From assembly GCA_026014805.1 (NCBI GenBank), contig JAOZHR010000010.1, forward strand, positions 62,001-126,000: DNA of 64,000 nt, in the 5' to 3' direction. This document shows positions 1-8,090 of the stretch, piece after piece. The position numbers and the translations under genes were made by a program. This DNA comes from Candidatus Bathyarchaeota archaeon. Lineage in GTDB: Archaea > Thermoproteota > Bathyarchaeia > Bathyarchaeales > SOJC01. The notes below the pieces were generated by a model, which was given only the letters and a program-made list of their open reading frames with translations, did no database searches and had not been told where the DNA came from. The stretch's first letter is position 1. Every line of letters begins with the position of its first letter.

Positions 1-2
1 AA

Positions 3-746
3 CCTACAGATGTCCCGCCTGGCGTGCTCTTCAGCATAATGTACTCGCAAGTTTTTGCTTTGCCTGTTACCATAAGTATATTGCTTGTTTTTTCTATGCA
101 AATTGCTGCAACTTCCGTGGCATCGGAAAAGGAGGAGAAGACTCTTGAAACGCTGTTAAGTCTGCCCATAAGCCGTTTTACTATATTGTTTGGAAAGCTT
201 GCGGGATCAACTATCGTTGCAGCTGTGGGCGCTATCGCCATCATTATAGGGTTTAATTATTACATGGGGTCCTTCATGATTATGGGCGACATGGGTGTTT
301 CCGTAGACCTTGCAGCTATTGGTTTGGCTCCAACTCCTCTAGGATACCTGATTCTAGGAGCTTCGGTTTTCATGTCTCTGCTTTCGGCTCTTGCTTTAGC
401 GATAATTATATCGGCTTTTGCAGAGGATGTTCGAGGTGCGCAGTCAGTCGTCGGCTATCTTAACGTCATTATTATGCTGCCCATGTTCATCATCATGTTT
501 GCTGACTTCAATTCTCTACCTTTAGCAGCCAGGATCGTTCTTCTTGCCATCCCGTATACTCATCCAATGCTGGCAGCCCAAGCTACTCTCACTGGAAACT
601 ATTTAACCGCGGTCTTCGGCGTTATCTACGTGGCAATATTCACGGTTGCCTTGCTTTACATAGCTGCAAAACTGTTTGCCACAGAAAAGATTTTGACTGC
701 AAAGTTGAAGCTCAGAGGTTTAAGGCTTAGAAAGAAGAAAAGCTAG
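3..746 (+). CDS. ABC-2 type transporter permease, 5' end outside window
   Basis: C-terminal part of an integral membrane permease of the ABC-2 family, which exports a substrate when paired with an ABC ATPase. The reading frame is open from base 3, so the gene begins upstream of the window; the internal GTG at 24 should not be taken as the start. At least five hydrophobic segments are visible. The conserved cytoplasmic stretch EKEEKTLETLLSLPISR lies near the front, as expected after the second membrane helix. The tail is basic (RGLRLRKKKS) and cytoplasmic. The substrate cannot be told from this part, and the partner ATPase presumably lies upstream. Confidence 0.85.
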   Translation, partial: PTDVPPGVLFSIMYSQVFALPVTISILLVFSMQIAATSVASEKEEKTLETLLSLPISRFTILFGKLAGSTIVAAVGAIAIIIGFNYYMGSFMIMGDMGVSVDLAAIGLAPTPLGYLILGASVFMSLLSALALAIIISAFAEDVRGAQSVVGYLNVIIMLPMFIIMFADFNSLPLAARIVLLAIPYTHPMLAAQATLTGNYLTAVFGVIYVAIFTVALLYIAAKLFATEKILTAKLKLRGLRLRKKKS

Positions 747-1073
747 CATCCAAGGTTCAAACTTTAAGCCCACACACACAACCTGACCAACCAACCAACG
801 ACTGGGATGCACCTGCTTACTGACTCACCAGTATCAGCACTGACATGCGGAAGCATTCCACTGATTACAGGGCAGTTACTGAGGGGCATATGGGGCATAA
901 AAGGGCATAGGGGTTTGAGTTATCATTATCGTTATAATAGTATACGTATGTGCGTATTTTTTTTTAGGATGCAGGAAGGGAAAATAGGGCTTGCATAGGG
1001 AAAAGAGGCTTTATGCATAACGTTCTTGCGCACGCATAAATATTTCGCTTTGAGTACCTTTTAGTGCACTGAA
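747..1073. other. intergenic, no gene recognised
   Basis: About 330 bases with simple-sequence character: CA repeats near 772, repeated GGGGCATA-like units near 880-915 and a T9 run near 958. The short open frames here have no recognisable protein features. No RNA gene is seen. Confidence 0.5.
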
Positions 1074-1387
1074 ATGGAGTTGATGAGAGTGGCATTCAAA
1101 GAGGTTTTTTTCTGGCTCATGCTTCTGATGCTGATCCAGAGAAGAGTATATGTGTTGTCGAGACTTCAAAGTGTAAACTCTTTGTGGTTGTGGTCAAGTG
1201 TCAAAACCACGCAGTTGAAGTGTGCAGAAGCCTTGTCAGAAAAGAAAAAGTCGATTCCTTCATACTCTGTCCTGGATTTTCCCGTAAAGAAGTTGCATGG
1301 ATCTCAGAAGTTGTCGGAGGGAATGTTGGAGTTTTTGTTGCGAGAGGAGATGGTCCAAGTAACAGAGCTTCATCAAAGGTAAGATAA
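1074..1387 (+). pseudogene. DUF6506-like small protein, frameshifted at a T7 run
   Basis: Two frames together encode one protein. The start (ATG at 1074 or 1083) is in one frame. After the T run at about 1106-1112 the family-like sequence continues in another frame: FLAHASDADPEK, then KLFVVVVKCQNHAVEVC, FILCPGFSRKEV and VFVARGDGPS. These resemble the small archaeal and bacterial DUF6506 proteins (from memory). The second frame has a stop just upstream and no usable start of its own. Adding one T to the run would join the frames into a protein of about 104 residues. The C-terminus also looks slightly short. It could be a real pseudogene, a sequencing indel or a slippage site. Confidence 0.6.
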
Positions 1388-1572
1388 AGAAAAGGCTATA
1401 GAGGCATGCATGCGACGATACCAAAATGCGAAGGAAGTGGAGGCAAGATTTGTTATACATAGTCCGATAGTCAGCCAAAACCACCATTGATTCCAAATAT
1501 CGCGAGCATATGTGAATAGCCCAAACACAAATAAAAGGCAAAGCAACTAAAGCTTAGGATGCACGTGTACCT

Positions 1573-2700
1573 ATGGAACATATTGAAATAGCTATTGTTG
1601 GTGGTGGACCTGCTGGTGCCTTCTGCGCATACAATCTGGCGAAACATGGTAGTTACCCATCAATCTTTGACGCCTCTCACCCTCGCGAAAAACCTTGTGG
1701 TGGAAGGGTTTCTCCTTTTGCGCTTAGAAAATTTCCAATATTGCATAATGTTCCAAAATCAAAAATCTATGTTAATAGATGTTGTTTAGTTTCTCCTAGA
1801 GGAGCGAAAGCTCTCGTTTTCGGGAAGATTGGAATGAATATCTCGAGAATGCAATTAGACAGATTTCTTCTGGATACAGCAATAGCTGCAGGGTCAGTAC
1901 ATATAAAGGAAAGAGTTTTAACCATCAGAAGAGAAGATACAAATTGGGTATTGGCAACTAAAAGAAGGAAAATTAGGTCAAAGTTTCTGATTGGAGCAGA
2001 CGGCGTTAACTCTATGGTGCGAAGGAGAATTCTGGGTCGTATACCTCCTGAGAATCTAGGAATATGCTTTGGTTATTTTGTGACAGGACGTAAGCCTATG
2101 TTGATAAAATACCTAGAAGATATCCCTGGTTTCATATGGTCTTTCCCAAGAGAAGACCATACAAGCATAGGAATAGGAAGCGATTTTAGGTATGGAAAGT
2201 GCTTAAAACCAGTTTTGAAGCGATTTACTAGGGTTCATTATCGTGGTTTAAAAATCATTTCTGAATGGGCAGCAACTATACCCTCCGTAAAAGATCCTGG
2301 GTTCTTAAGACTTCCCTGCGCAGGTGATAATTGGGGGCTAATTGGTGATGCTGCGGGTCATGTTGATCCTATTACTGGCGAGGGTATACTTTATGCTTTA
2401 TGGGATGGCGAATTACTTGCGAGAGCATTAGAAAAGGGTGATATTGCTCTTTTCGATACTTTTTGGAGGACCGAGTATGGGCAAAACTTGATAGCAGCAA
2501 TAAAGCTAAGAGATCTGTTGTACAACACTCATGTTCTTGAGATATCGGTTAGATTAGCTGCTGGTAGTAGATCCCATGGCAAGATAATATGTGATATGAT
2601 AAATCATGAATTAGAGCATCAAATGTTTTATAAAAGAATACTTCATGAATTACCAAAAATCCTATCTGAATATGTTCGTAACATTATAACATCGAGTTGA
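1573..2700 (+). CDS. FAD-dependent oxidoreductase, geranylgeranyl reductase family
   Basis: A 375-residue flavoprotein of the geranylgeranyl reductase/PHBH group. Archaeal members hydrogenate isoprenoid chains of membrane lipids, and others act on quinones or small aromatics. The N-terminal Rossmann motif is IVGGGPAGAF (residues 8-17). The GGR-type PCGGRVSP follows at 41-48. The second dinucleotide motif GADGVNSMVR is at 141-150, and the FAD-ribityl motif GDAAGHVDPITGEGI at 258-272. Length and motif order are normal for the family. It stands alone, with no lipid-synthesis genes nearby, so the exact substrate is unresolved. Confidence 0.85.
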   Translation: MEHIEIAIVGGGPAGAFCAYNLAKHGSYPSIFDASHPREKPCGGRVSPFALRKFPILHNVPKSKIYVNRCCLVSPRGAKALVFGKIGMNISRMQLDRFLLDTAIAAGSVHIKERVLTIRREDTNWVLATKRRKIRSKFLIGADGVNSMVRRRILGRIPPENLGICFGYFVTGRKPMLIKYLEDIPGFIWSFPREDHTSIGIGSDFRYGKCLKPVLKRFTRVHYRGLKIISEWAATIPSVKDPGFLRLPCAGDNWGLIGDAAGHVDPITGEGILYALWDGELLARALEKGDIALFDTFWRTEYGQNLIAAIKLRDLLYNTHVLEISVRLAAGSRSHGKIICDMINHELEHQMFYKRILHELPKILSEYVRNIITSS

Positions 2701-2878
2701 CGCGCGTACATGCGGCCCAGTAATATGTGTGCGCGTGCGTAAACTTGGGTAGAGAGAAATAAGGTTTCGATATTTTCTTCTGATATTAGTAATTGTTGAC
2801 ATTTTGCTCTGGCTTGGTACTATTTACATAAGTAGCGTGCGCGTGGGGGTGGGGCAACGTTGATTTTTGTATTTGCTG

Positions 2879-2890
2879 GTTTAAACTTTA
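2879..2890 (+). promoter_or_regulatory. probable TATA box of rnpB
   Basis: TTTAAACTTTA lies about 35-40 bases before the mature 5' end of the RNase P RNA, close to the spacing expected of an archaeal TATA box. No separate BRE is clear. Confidence 0.4.
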
Positions 2891-2920
2891 AGAGACGCCA
2901 TAACTATCTTATTTTTTGAG

Positions 2921-3235
2921 GGCTGGTGAGCTGGCGGATGGCTCCGAGCTTACTGAGAGCTTGAGGAAACTCCGTCCACCGTGCAGACTTGCAATATCCG
3001 TTAAGGATTTAGGGCGAGAGTCCTGGCAACAGAACAGAAACGAAACGTCCGTCCGTGCGTGTGACGATGATGCATGATAAGTTGCTGAAGGATGCTGGAT
3101 GTGAAGCGGTGAAACGGCTGTCCTGCAAGGTGAAAGGGCAAATAGACGCTTATGAGGACTGCATGAAGCGTGGGTAGCCCGATTAGCTGAATGCCATCTT
3201 TGAACAGAAGGCGGGTTACGACCAGTACACCAGCC
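2921..3235 (+). ncRNA. rnpB: RNase P RNA, archaeal type A
   Basis: The catalytic RNA that trims tRNA 5' leaders. The ends pair as the P1 helix: GGCTGGTG (2921-2928) with CACCAGCC (3228-3235). Conserved blocks appear in the right order: GAGGAAACTCCGTCC (CR-I), AGGGCGAGAGTCC, the ACAGAAACGAAACG region, then GGGTAGCCCGATTAGCTGAA and GAACAGAAGGCGGGTTA near the 3' end (CR-V). The length of about 315 nt is typical of type A. It is followed within 55 bases by an integrase gene, and its 3' end recurs elsewhere in the window, so it appears to be the target of integrative elements while staying complete. Confidence 0.93.
3211..3235 (+). repeat. putative attachment site at rnpB 3' end
   Basis: The last 25 bases of rnpB contain GGGTTACGACCAG followed by TACACCAGCC. 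Close variants occur at 47431, 49955 and 57291. An integrase gene starts 55 bp downstream. This suggests the 3' end of rnpB serves as attB/attL for several elements. Confidence 0.5.
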
Positions 3236-3252
3236 CTAGAAGGTTGGGAACC

Positions 3253-3260
3253 TTTAAATA
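3253..3260 (+). promoter_or_regulatory. TATA box of integrase
   Basis: TTTAAATA sits about 30 bp before the integrase ATG at 3290, implying a short-leadered or nearly leaderless transcript that starts just beyond the rnpB 3' end. Confidence 0.45.
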
Positions 3261-3289
3261 TCTCTACTGCACTAGTTTTTTGAGTTGAA

Positions 3290-4633
3290 ATGCGGTTCTT
3301 TGAAGAGTTGCTGAAGTTAGATTCTGATTGGAGAACTTCTGAGTATGCTAGTGTTGAGATGTGGATTCGCAGGTTGCGTCGCAGAGGATCCGTCTCAACT
3401 TCAATGGCCTATTTCAAGTTGCTGGCTTGGTTTGTTAGGTTTACAGGGCTTTCCCCTGATGAGTTTGTCAAGTTGCCGAAGGATGATGTGGCTTTTAAGG
3501 TTCAAAGTTTTTGTGACAGGTTTAGTGATGAGGGTAAGAATAGCACGGCTTTGAATGCTATGAAGGCTTTGAAGAGTTTTTTGAAGGCTAACAAGTTTAA
3601 GCTTGAGGAGTTAGAACTTGACAGTTCCTACAGAGTTATGAAGAGGCCTGAATATGTGCCTAATAAGGAAGAAGTTTACAGAATGGCTACTGTTTGCGGC
3701 TTGAAGTGGAGGGCGATAATCTTGTGCTTGTTTCAGTCTGGCTTGAGGAATAGTGCGTTAAGGGCTTTGACGTATGAAATGGTTAAGGATCAGCTGGAAA
3801 GCGAAGGGTTTCCAATAAGAGTCCACATAACCAGTGAGTTGAGAAAGGTACTCCCAGATGCCTGCAAGGAAGGCGTGGATTACTGGACATTCTTCGGCGC
3901 TGAGGCAAGCGAAGCGTTAAGGCAATATGTGAATTGGAGGAGAGAAAAACGTGGAAAGACCGAAGAGGACGAGCTGCTGTTTCCTTCTGATTCAAGGAGC
4001 TTAAGCAAAGAGGATCGGCTGAAGAAGCCCATGGACCAATGGCATTTAACGAGGATTGTAAAGAAAGCTGCTCGGAGAGCAGGAATCAAGAAGTGGCATA
4101 CCGTAAGAGCTCATAGTCTAAGGAAAACATTCAGATCGGTTCTAGACAGTGGGTATGTCGACGGGGGACAAATGGCAGAAGATGACAAAGAGTATCTGAT
4201 GGGGCACAAGCTTCCAGGAGCCAAGGCACCATATCACAACGCAAACGTAGACGTCCTAGCTCAGAGATATATGAAACTGAATTGGGCACACGTGCACACT
4301 TCTATCGAACAATTAAGAAAGAAACAAGTTGTAGACATGGCGAAGCTACTTGGGTTTTCAGACGAGAAAATAAAGAAAGTTGAAGAAGCCCTAGCCAAGT
4401 ACGAAAAAGTAGACGAAGCACTTGAAGAAATCAAGAAGCTAAGCCTTGAATCCCACAAAGAAAACGACGAAAGAAACAGCGTGAACAATTATAATGGAAA
4501 TGGAAACTGCAGCAAAAGTGAAATCACAATAGTTCAAGGAGAACAAAAGCTAATCAGATTCATGAGTGAAGGTTGGGACCTTGTTAAAGAGCTGTCTAAT
4601 GACCGGTTCATACTAAAGAATTGTTACAACTGA
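3290..4633 (+). CDS. tyrosine recombinase (integrase)
   Basis: A 447-residue site-specific recombinase. An N-terminal SAM-like core-binding region (about 15-105) precedes the catalytic domain. The catalytic arginine is in SGLRNSALRAL (R153). The HxxR box is HSLRKTF (H275, R278), followed by MGHK (H306). The nucleophile tyrosine lies in APYHNANVD or QRYMKLNW (Y315 or Y327). A C-terminal extension of about 100 residues is predicted coiled coil and ends in an Asn-rich linker. The 5' half of the gene uses TTG/TTT-rich codons and the 3' half is A-rich. Its position at the rnpB 3' end identifies it as the integrase of an element using that site. Confidence 0.85.
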   Translation: MRFFEELLKLDSDWRTSEYASVEMWIRRLRRRGSVSTSMAYFKLLAWFVRFTGLSPDEFVKLPKDDVAFKVQSFCDRFSDEGKNSTALNAMKALKSFLKANKFKLEELELDSSYRVMKRPEYVPNKEEVYRMATVCGLKWRAIILCLFQSGLRNSALRALTYEMVKDQLESEGFPIRVHITSELRKVLPDACKEGVDYWTFFGAEASEALRQYVNWRREKRGKTEEDELLFPSDSRSLSKEDRLKKPMDQWHLTRIVKKAARRAGIKKWHTVRAHSLRKTFRSVLDSGYVDGGQMAEDDKEYLMGHKLPGAKAPYHNANVDVLAQRYMKLNWAHVHTSIEQLRKKQVVDMAKLLGFSDEKIKKVEEALAKYEKVDEALEEIKKLSLESHKENDERNSVNNYNGNGNCSKSEITIVQGEQKLIRFMSEGWDLVKELSNDRFILKNCYN

Positions 4634-4769
4634 TTCCATGTAAGCTTTCAAAATGTCTGCAAAAAAAGACCCACTGCTCTCCAAAAAACGTGAAATAGCC
4701 CCCACTGATATCTCCTAAAAAGCAGCCGAAATCCTACAAAAAGTGGCCGGGGTGAGGTAGCCTCGACTG

Positions 4770-4806
4770 CAGTGGAGATATCTCCCGCACAACCCCATTT
4801 TTTCTG
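4770..4806 (+). repeat. dispersed palindromic repeat, copy 1
   Basis: CAGTGGAGATATCTCCCGCA followed by a C-run and T6. The 12-nt core GGAGATATCTCC (4774-4785) is a perfect palindrome. The upstream bases (GCCGGGGTGAGGTAGCCTC) look like a degenerate tRNA 3' end on the minus strand. It lies between convergent genes. A partial copy may also lie at about 4705-4720. Confidence 0.7.
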
Positions 4807-4866
4807 CAATATAGCTTCGAATTCTTGGATTTTTCGCGACTTGGGGCAATGAAGGAAAAGCAGGGA

Positions 4867-6234
4867 CTATAGTTTCATTTCTTCTCTTCTCAAATATTCC
4901 TTGTACATTTGACGAATATATTTTTGGTCAATTACCTCAAATCGAGGATTCTTTGCGCTATTTGATGCTACTCTTCTAATCTCTTCGATAACAAAAGGAG
5001 CTGTTTCACACGGATTCAAATAGAGCACTAATGCATGGTCAATAGAAAACAGTGACCCACACTGGCGGTATAATACATCTCCTTCACCCCTTTGCCTTGA
5101 AATAGGATCTGCCTTTATAACGATATATACGCCTTGTTGCAGTGAATAGATTACTTTGTCTGCTATCTCATATCCAGAATGCAGTTTTGGTTCAGTATTT
5201 GTTAATTTCGCAAGAATTCTAATCCAACAATCTCCTTGCTTTTTTTCCATACAATCTCTACACTCGTTTTCAGACACACTAGGTTTGCATTTTTCTCTTA
5301 TTTTGGTTACATAACTCTGAACCTCAAGAGCGTTATCCTTAGGATTCAAAAACGGAAACAATTCCTGAAATTTGAAAAAGGTGGAAGGTGTCAAATTCCT
5401 TGCCAAAACACTTTGGATATTGTCCTTTTTTGTTTCATCCGCACATATGAAACAGGCCTCAAGAATCATAGGAGAGCATGACCAATCGACGTGGTGTACA
5501 CTATTGAGGGCGTGAATGAAGCGATTTGCTATTATTTCTTTGATTCCTGATTCTGTAAGATCTTTCAACCATTGCATTCTTGTTATCAACCGAGCCAAAA
5601 TAAGAATCTGTCTGCGCGCGTAGTTTTCAACTGGATTTTGGATCCAATTCATCAATTTTGAGACAATTCTAGCACGTAGTTCGCCATGCCCTTCATATTG
5701 CCTTAATGCCTTGAGATATATCATCAGGTGATGAGGACTTAAATCTCCATTTTGAACATGTTTTTCCAATTGAGAAGGAAGCCGCTCTTTTACATCAACA
5801 TATTGGTTAGGCAAGTGTGCAACAGCGGAGGCTAACATAAAATCTACCCACCGCGTATTTGGTGATCTCATGGCCCTTTCCAAGAACCTTTTGGAATATA
5901 TTAGAAAATCTTCTTTCGCGGATTCATTATGAGGAAAACCAAACCCTGCAACTATTTCGAATGCTGTTGTCCACTCTAACGAATTTTGTCTTTCATTGCC
6001 TCTTTCAGTAGGATCACGATACTTATAGTAATCATTTGCTGGATCTCTTTTGAAAAGATTCGGATATCTTTCTAGATAGTTTTCCCATTCTTCCCCCAGA
6101 GTTCTAAAGAGGTAATAAGAATTCAAAAAGAAAGTCTTTACGCCATATCTCGGCTCTTCGATGCTTTTCATATACTTATAGTAATTTTTGTTATGTTTGG
6201 TTATCCAATAATTAGTTAGATCTAAGTAGTTCAT
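4867..6234 (-). CDS. hypothetical protein, helical body with possible nuclease-like C-terminal domain
   Basis: A 455-residue protein not recognised as a named family. The first 300 residues are helix-rich and repeat-like. Next comes a cysteine cluster, CRDCMEKKQGDC. The last 110 residues have a mixed alpha/beta look: HSGYEIADKVIY, GVYIVIKADP, then ALVLYLNP and a helical tail. An acidic residue followed by an I-K-A strand resembles a PD-(D/E)XK-type core, but this is weak. The start overlaps the end of the upstream nucleotidyltransferase gene by 4 bp, so the two are translated together and probably form one functional module. Confidence 0.65.
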   Translation of the reverse strand: MNYLDLTNYWITKHNKNYYKYMKSIEEPRYGVKTFFLNSYYLFRTLGEEWENYLERYPNLFKRDPANDYYKYRDPTERGNERQNSLEWTTAFEIVAGFGFPHNESAKEDFLIYSKRFLERAMRSPNTRWVDFMLASAVAHLPNQYVDVKERLPSQLEKHVQNGDLSPHHLMIYLKALRQYEGHGELRARIVSKLMNWIQNPVENYARRQILILARLITRMQWLKDLTESGIKEIIANRFIHALNSVHHVDWSCSPMILEACFICADETKKDNIQSVLARNLTPSTFFKFQELFPFLNPKDNALEVQSYVTKIREKCKPSVSENECRDCMEKKQGDCWIRILAKLTNTEPKLHSGYEIADKVIYSLQQGVYIVIKADPISRQRGEGDVLYRQCGSLFSIDHALVLYLNPCETAPFVIEEIRRVASNSAKNPRFEVIDQKYIRQMYKEYLRREEMKL

Positions 6235-6659
6235 CCTCTTCCCTTCTGATACAATACTGAAAAGCCATGCTTGAAAGAAGTGCTCAAAGAAGACTCGCCC
6301 TCTATTATTGATATTAATTCATTATAGGTTATGATTGATACGTCAATTTTGATGTCTTCATTCTCAAGGTTTTCTTTCAGTCTTTTATACAATTGCTCCA
6401 AAGGCCAGAAAGCTGCTTTGGAAGATACGCACACTATATCCAAATCGCTGTTTTTTTCTATCGAAAACTTTGCACTCGAAATAGTAGAACCATGTAGTAT
6501 TAACATTATCGGAGATAAAAACTCAAAATAATTCATCAGTTTATGTCTGGAAATCCCATTTGGCAGCATATTTGGATGGAATTCAACATGAGATTCGATA
6601 TTTGCCAGTGCATTAACTAATAATTCATAGTTTTTGATCATTCTCGACAGCACGTACAC
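6231..6659 (-). CDS. nucleotidyltransferase-domain protein (MNT-like)
   Basis: A 142-residue protein with a polymerase-beta-type nucleotidyltransferase fold. The hallmark GST...DLD motif is visible: HGSTISSAKFSIEKNSDLDI at about residues 54-73, with a later strand IKIDVSIIT that can supply the third acidic residue. Minimal nucleotidyltransferases of this type often act as antitoxins or as AMP-transferring partners (family knowledge). Here it is first in a two-gene unit, overlapping the next gene by 4 bp. The partner is not an evident HEPN protein, which makes the pair unusual. Confidence 0.7.
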   Translation of the reverse strand: MYVLSRMIKNYELLVNALANIESHVEFHPNMLPNGISRHKLMNYFEFLSPIMLILHGSTISSAKFSIEKNSDLDIVCVSSKAAFWPLEQLYKRLKENLENEDIKIDVSIITYNELISIIEGESSLSTSFKHGFSVLYQKGRG

Positions 6660-6849
6660 TTCAGTTGTTTGTTTTTGATATTCGATTACTAATTATTAAC
6701 TATTAACCAAAATCGAATCCGTACCGTGATTAGGCGTTCGACATTAGCGGTAATTGCCCGAATGCACACGCTACACTAAATAAATAGTACTATTCCATGA
6801 TTCGTCGTTCAGTATTTTATTAGTAGTTGCAGAAACGGAAGCAGGAAAG
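6660..6849. other. intergenic, AT-rich
   Basis: Upstream region of the nucleotidyltransferase operon. AT-rich blocks near 6685-6705 and 6775-6790 could hold its TATA element on the minus strand. No gene is seen. Confidence 0.4.
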
Positions 6850-6902
6850 TTTTGGGTTGGGGTGGGATTTGAACCTCCCACAGAGGAGATATCTCCCGAT
6901 AT
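6850..6902 (+). repeat. dispersed palindromic repeat, copy 2 (left half, with tRNA T-arm-like sequence)
   Basis: On the minus strand this reads as a tRNA-like 3' end (GGTTCAAATCCCACCCC) preceded by the palindrome GGAGATATCTCC (6885-6896). No matching 5' half of a tRNA is present. The right part of the repeat is missing here and is found at 10590-10617, so the DNA between may be an insertion into one repeat copy. Confidence 0.6.
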
Positions 6903-7047
6903 GAGACTCTAAATGTCTGTTATCTTCCAACCTATAGATGTACTCCCTGCAATAAAAAGAGATATGGAAGTAAGTTCTAGAATATTTGAAGAGAGACTAC
7001 ACACAGAAATTTTAAAATAAGTGTAACATAATAAGGAGTAGTAGATG

Positions 7048-7124
7048 TGGCGGGACCGAGAGGATTTGAACCTCTGTTTTAGACTTAGCAGGTCCACGAT
7101 CTTTCCTGGCTAATCTACGGTCCC
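7048..7124 (-). tRNA. tRNA with anticodon GCU (serine codons AGC/AGU), class I shape
   Basis: A full cloverleaf folds on the minus strand. The acceptor GGGACCG pairs with CGGTCCC, followed by U8-A9. The D-stem is GATT/GATC with a GG-containing loop. The anticodon stem TGGAC/GTCTA has one G-U pair and the loop CTGCTAA. The variable loop is AAAC. The T-stem AGAGG/CCTCT carries the loop TTCAAAT. Discriminator G and an encoded CCA follow. All canonical positions fit. The oddity is a 4-nt variable loop where serine tRNAs normally carry a long arm. It sits inside the putative mini-element, 13 bp from the RHH gene. Confidence 0.8.
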
Positions 7125-7137
7125 GCTGAATGTGTTA

Positions 7138-7419
7138 CTATTCACCTGGGAACACACCACGATTTGTGAAGCGAGTCATTCTTGAGACAAATCGTTCAAA
7201 AGTCCGACATTGGTCGTTCACATTGACATTAACGTCTGGGGTGTCTCTTCTACCTGCAACATGATATATCTCCGTCATAAGGTCAGAAACAACTCTGACG
7301 CACTCCTCAATTGTTGAACTGTAGCTTCTAAATGTAGCATCTTTCATAATTCTTTCCAACCGTTCGAATGCTTCATCGGACAACGTAATGCGAATAGATT
7401 TGAACTCTTCTTGGGACAT
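7138..7419 (-). CDS. ribbon-helix-helix (CopG-like) DNA-binding protein
   Basis: A 93-residue protein. Its N-terminus has the RHH pattern: a beta strand (FKSIRITLSDEAFERLERI) and then two helices (YSSTIEECVRVVSDLMTEI). Such proteins dimerise and repress their own promoters. A perfect inverted repeat with arms AGGGACAT/ATGTCCCT lies 14-32 bp upstream of the start codon, and a third GGGACAT half-site overlaps the start itself, which fits autoregulation. The gene is transcribed toward the tRNA at the left edge of the mini-element. Confidence 0.75.
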   Translation of the reverse strand: MSQEEFKSIRITLSDEAFERLERIMKDATFRSYSSTIEECVRVVSDLMTEIYHVAGRRDTPDVNVNVNDQCRTFERFVSRMTRFTNRGVFPGE

Positions 7420-7432
7420 TTAGAATCCCTCT

Positions 7433-7451
7433 AGGGACATCATATGTCCCT
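7433..7451. promoter_or_regulatory. operator, inverted repeat AGGGACAT-CAT-ATGTCCCT
   Basis: A perfect 8-bp inverted repeat with a 3-bp spacer, between an AT-rich box (about 7452-7464, minus strand TTTTAACATTATA) and the RHH start codon. It overlaps the likely transcription start, as expected for an autorepressor operator. Confidence 0.7.
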
Positions 7452-8090
7452 ATAATGTTAAAAGCTTTGTGATCATTTCTGGTGCTTCCCTAGGATAAGT
7501 GTTCTCTTATCTTCTTTCTAACAGTTCTTCTCTGGATCCTATGTTTGAAGGATGGATCTAACTGTGCGACTGTCTCTCAGCGTTCTCTACCGTTCGCCAG
7601 AACACTTAAAGTGTTAAGAAGCTCAATCTATCCTTCCTTTATATCATAATTCCTAGGAGAAGCTAACACCTATATCGTTATAGTACTACGACCACCCCCC
7701 ATGTACTTTCTATCCCCTGTTTCATTCATTATCCTGGTACTGTAGTCTTATTCTGTTATAGTAGAAGGTATCCTCTAGGTCAGATAACCTATAACACTAT
7801 AATAGGTAAAGGGAATAACTACTAAGATTCCAATCAACCAGATTCACCCTGCTGGACCCAGGCACTTCGAGTTAATAATCTAAGTTTCTACTCTCAACCG
7901 TTAAGAAGCTAACAGAGAGATTCTAAATGTACAGAGTGGCAATAGAGTCAAAGAACATAGAACAAGGAAACTTAAAAAATATTCTTCTAAGGAAGAGGGA
8001 AGAGAAGAAAGAAGATCTGGAAGGGGATAGAAATTGAAGAATAAGTTTTTTAGGTATCAGAAAAAAGAGAGAATGAGATTAGAAGGACTA
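7452..8090. other. long AT-rich intergenic, no gene seen
   Basis: About 640 bases with stops in all frames. TATA-like and short symmetric stretches occur (for example around 7670-7700 and 7790-7810), but no extended hairpin or iterated repeat could be made out by eye. It could hold the replication or maintenance locus of the mini-element; nothing in the sequence proves it. Confidence 0.35.

Noticed and set aside
807-998. Short open frame of 63 codons
   Set aside because: It covers simple-sequence DNA, with no ribosome-binding site or protein-like composition.
6909-7097. Open frame of 62 codons on the minus strand
   Set aside because: It overlaps the tRNA gene and has random composition.
7048-7126. 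Nine-base-pair acceptor stem, suggesting tRNA-Sec or an allo-tRNA
   Set aside because: The two outer pairs come from a 5' flanking GC and the discriminator plus first C of the encoded CCA. With a 7-bp acceptor all standard positions (U8, A9, discriminator, CCA) fall into place.
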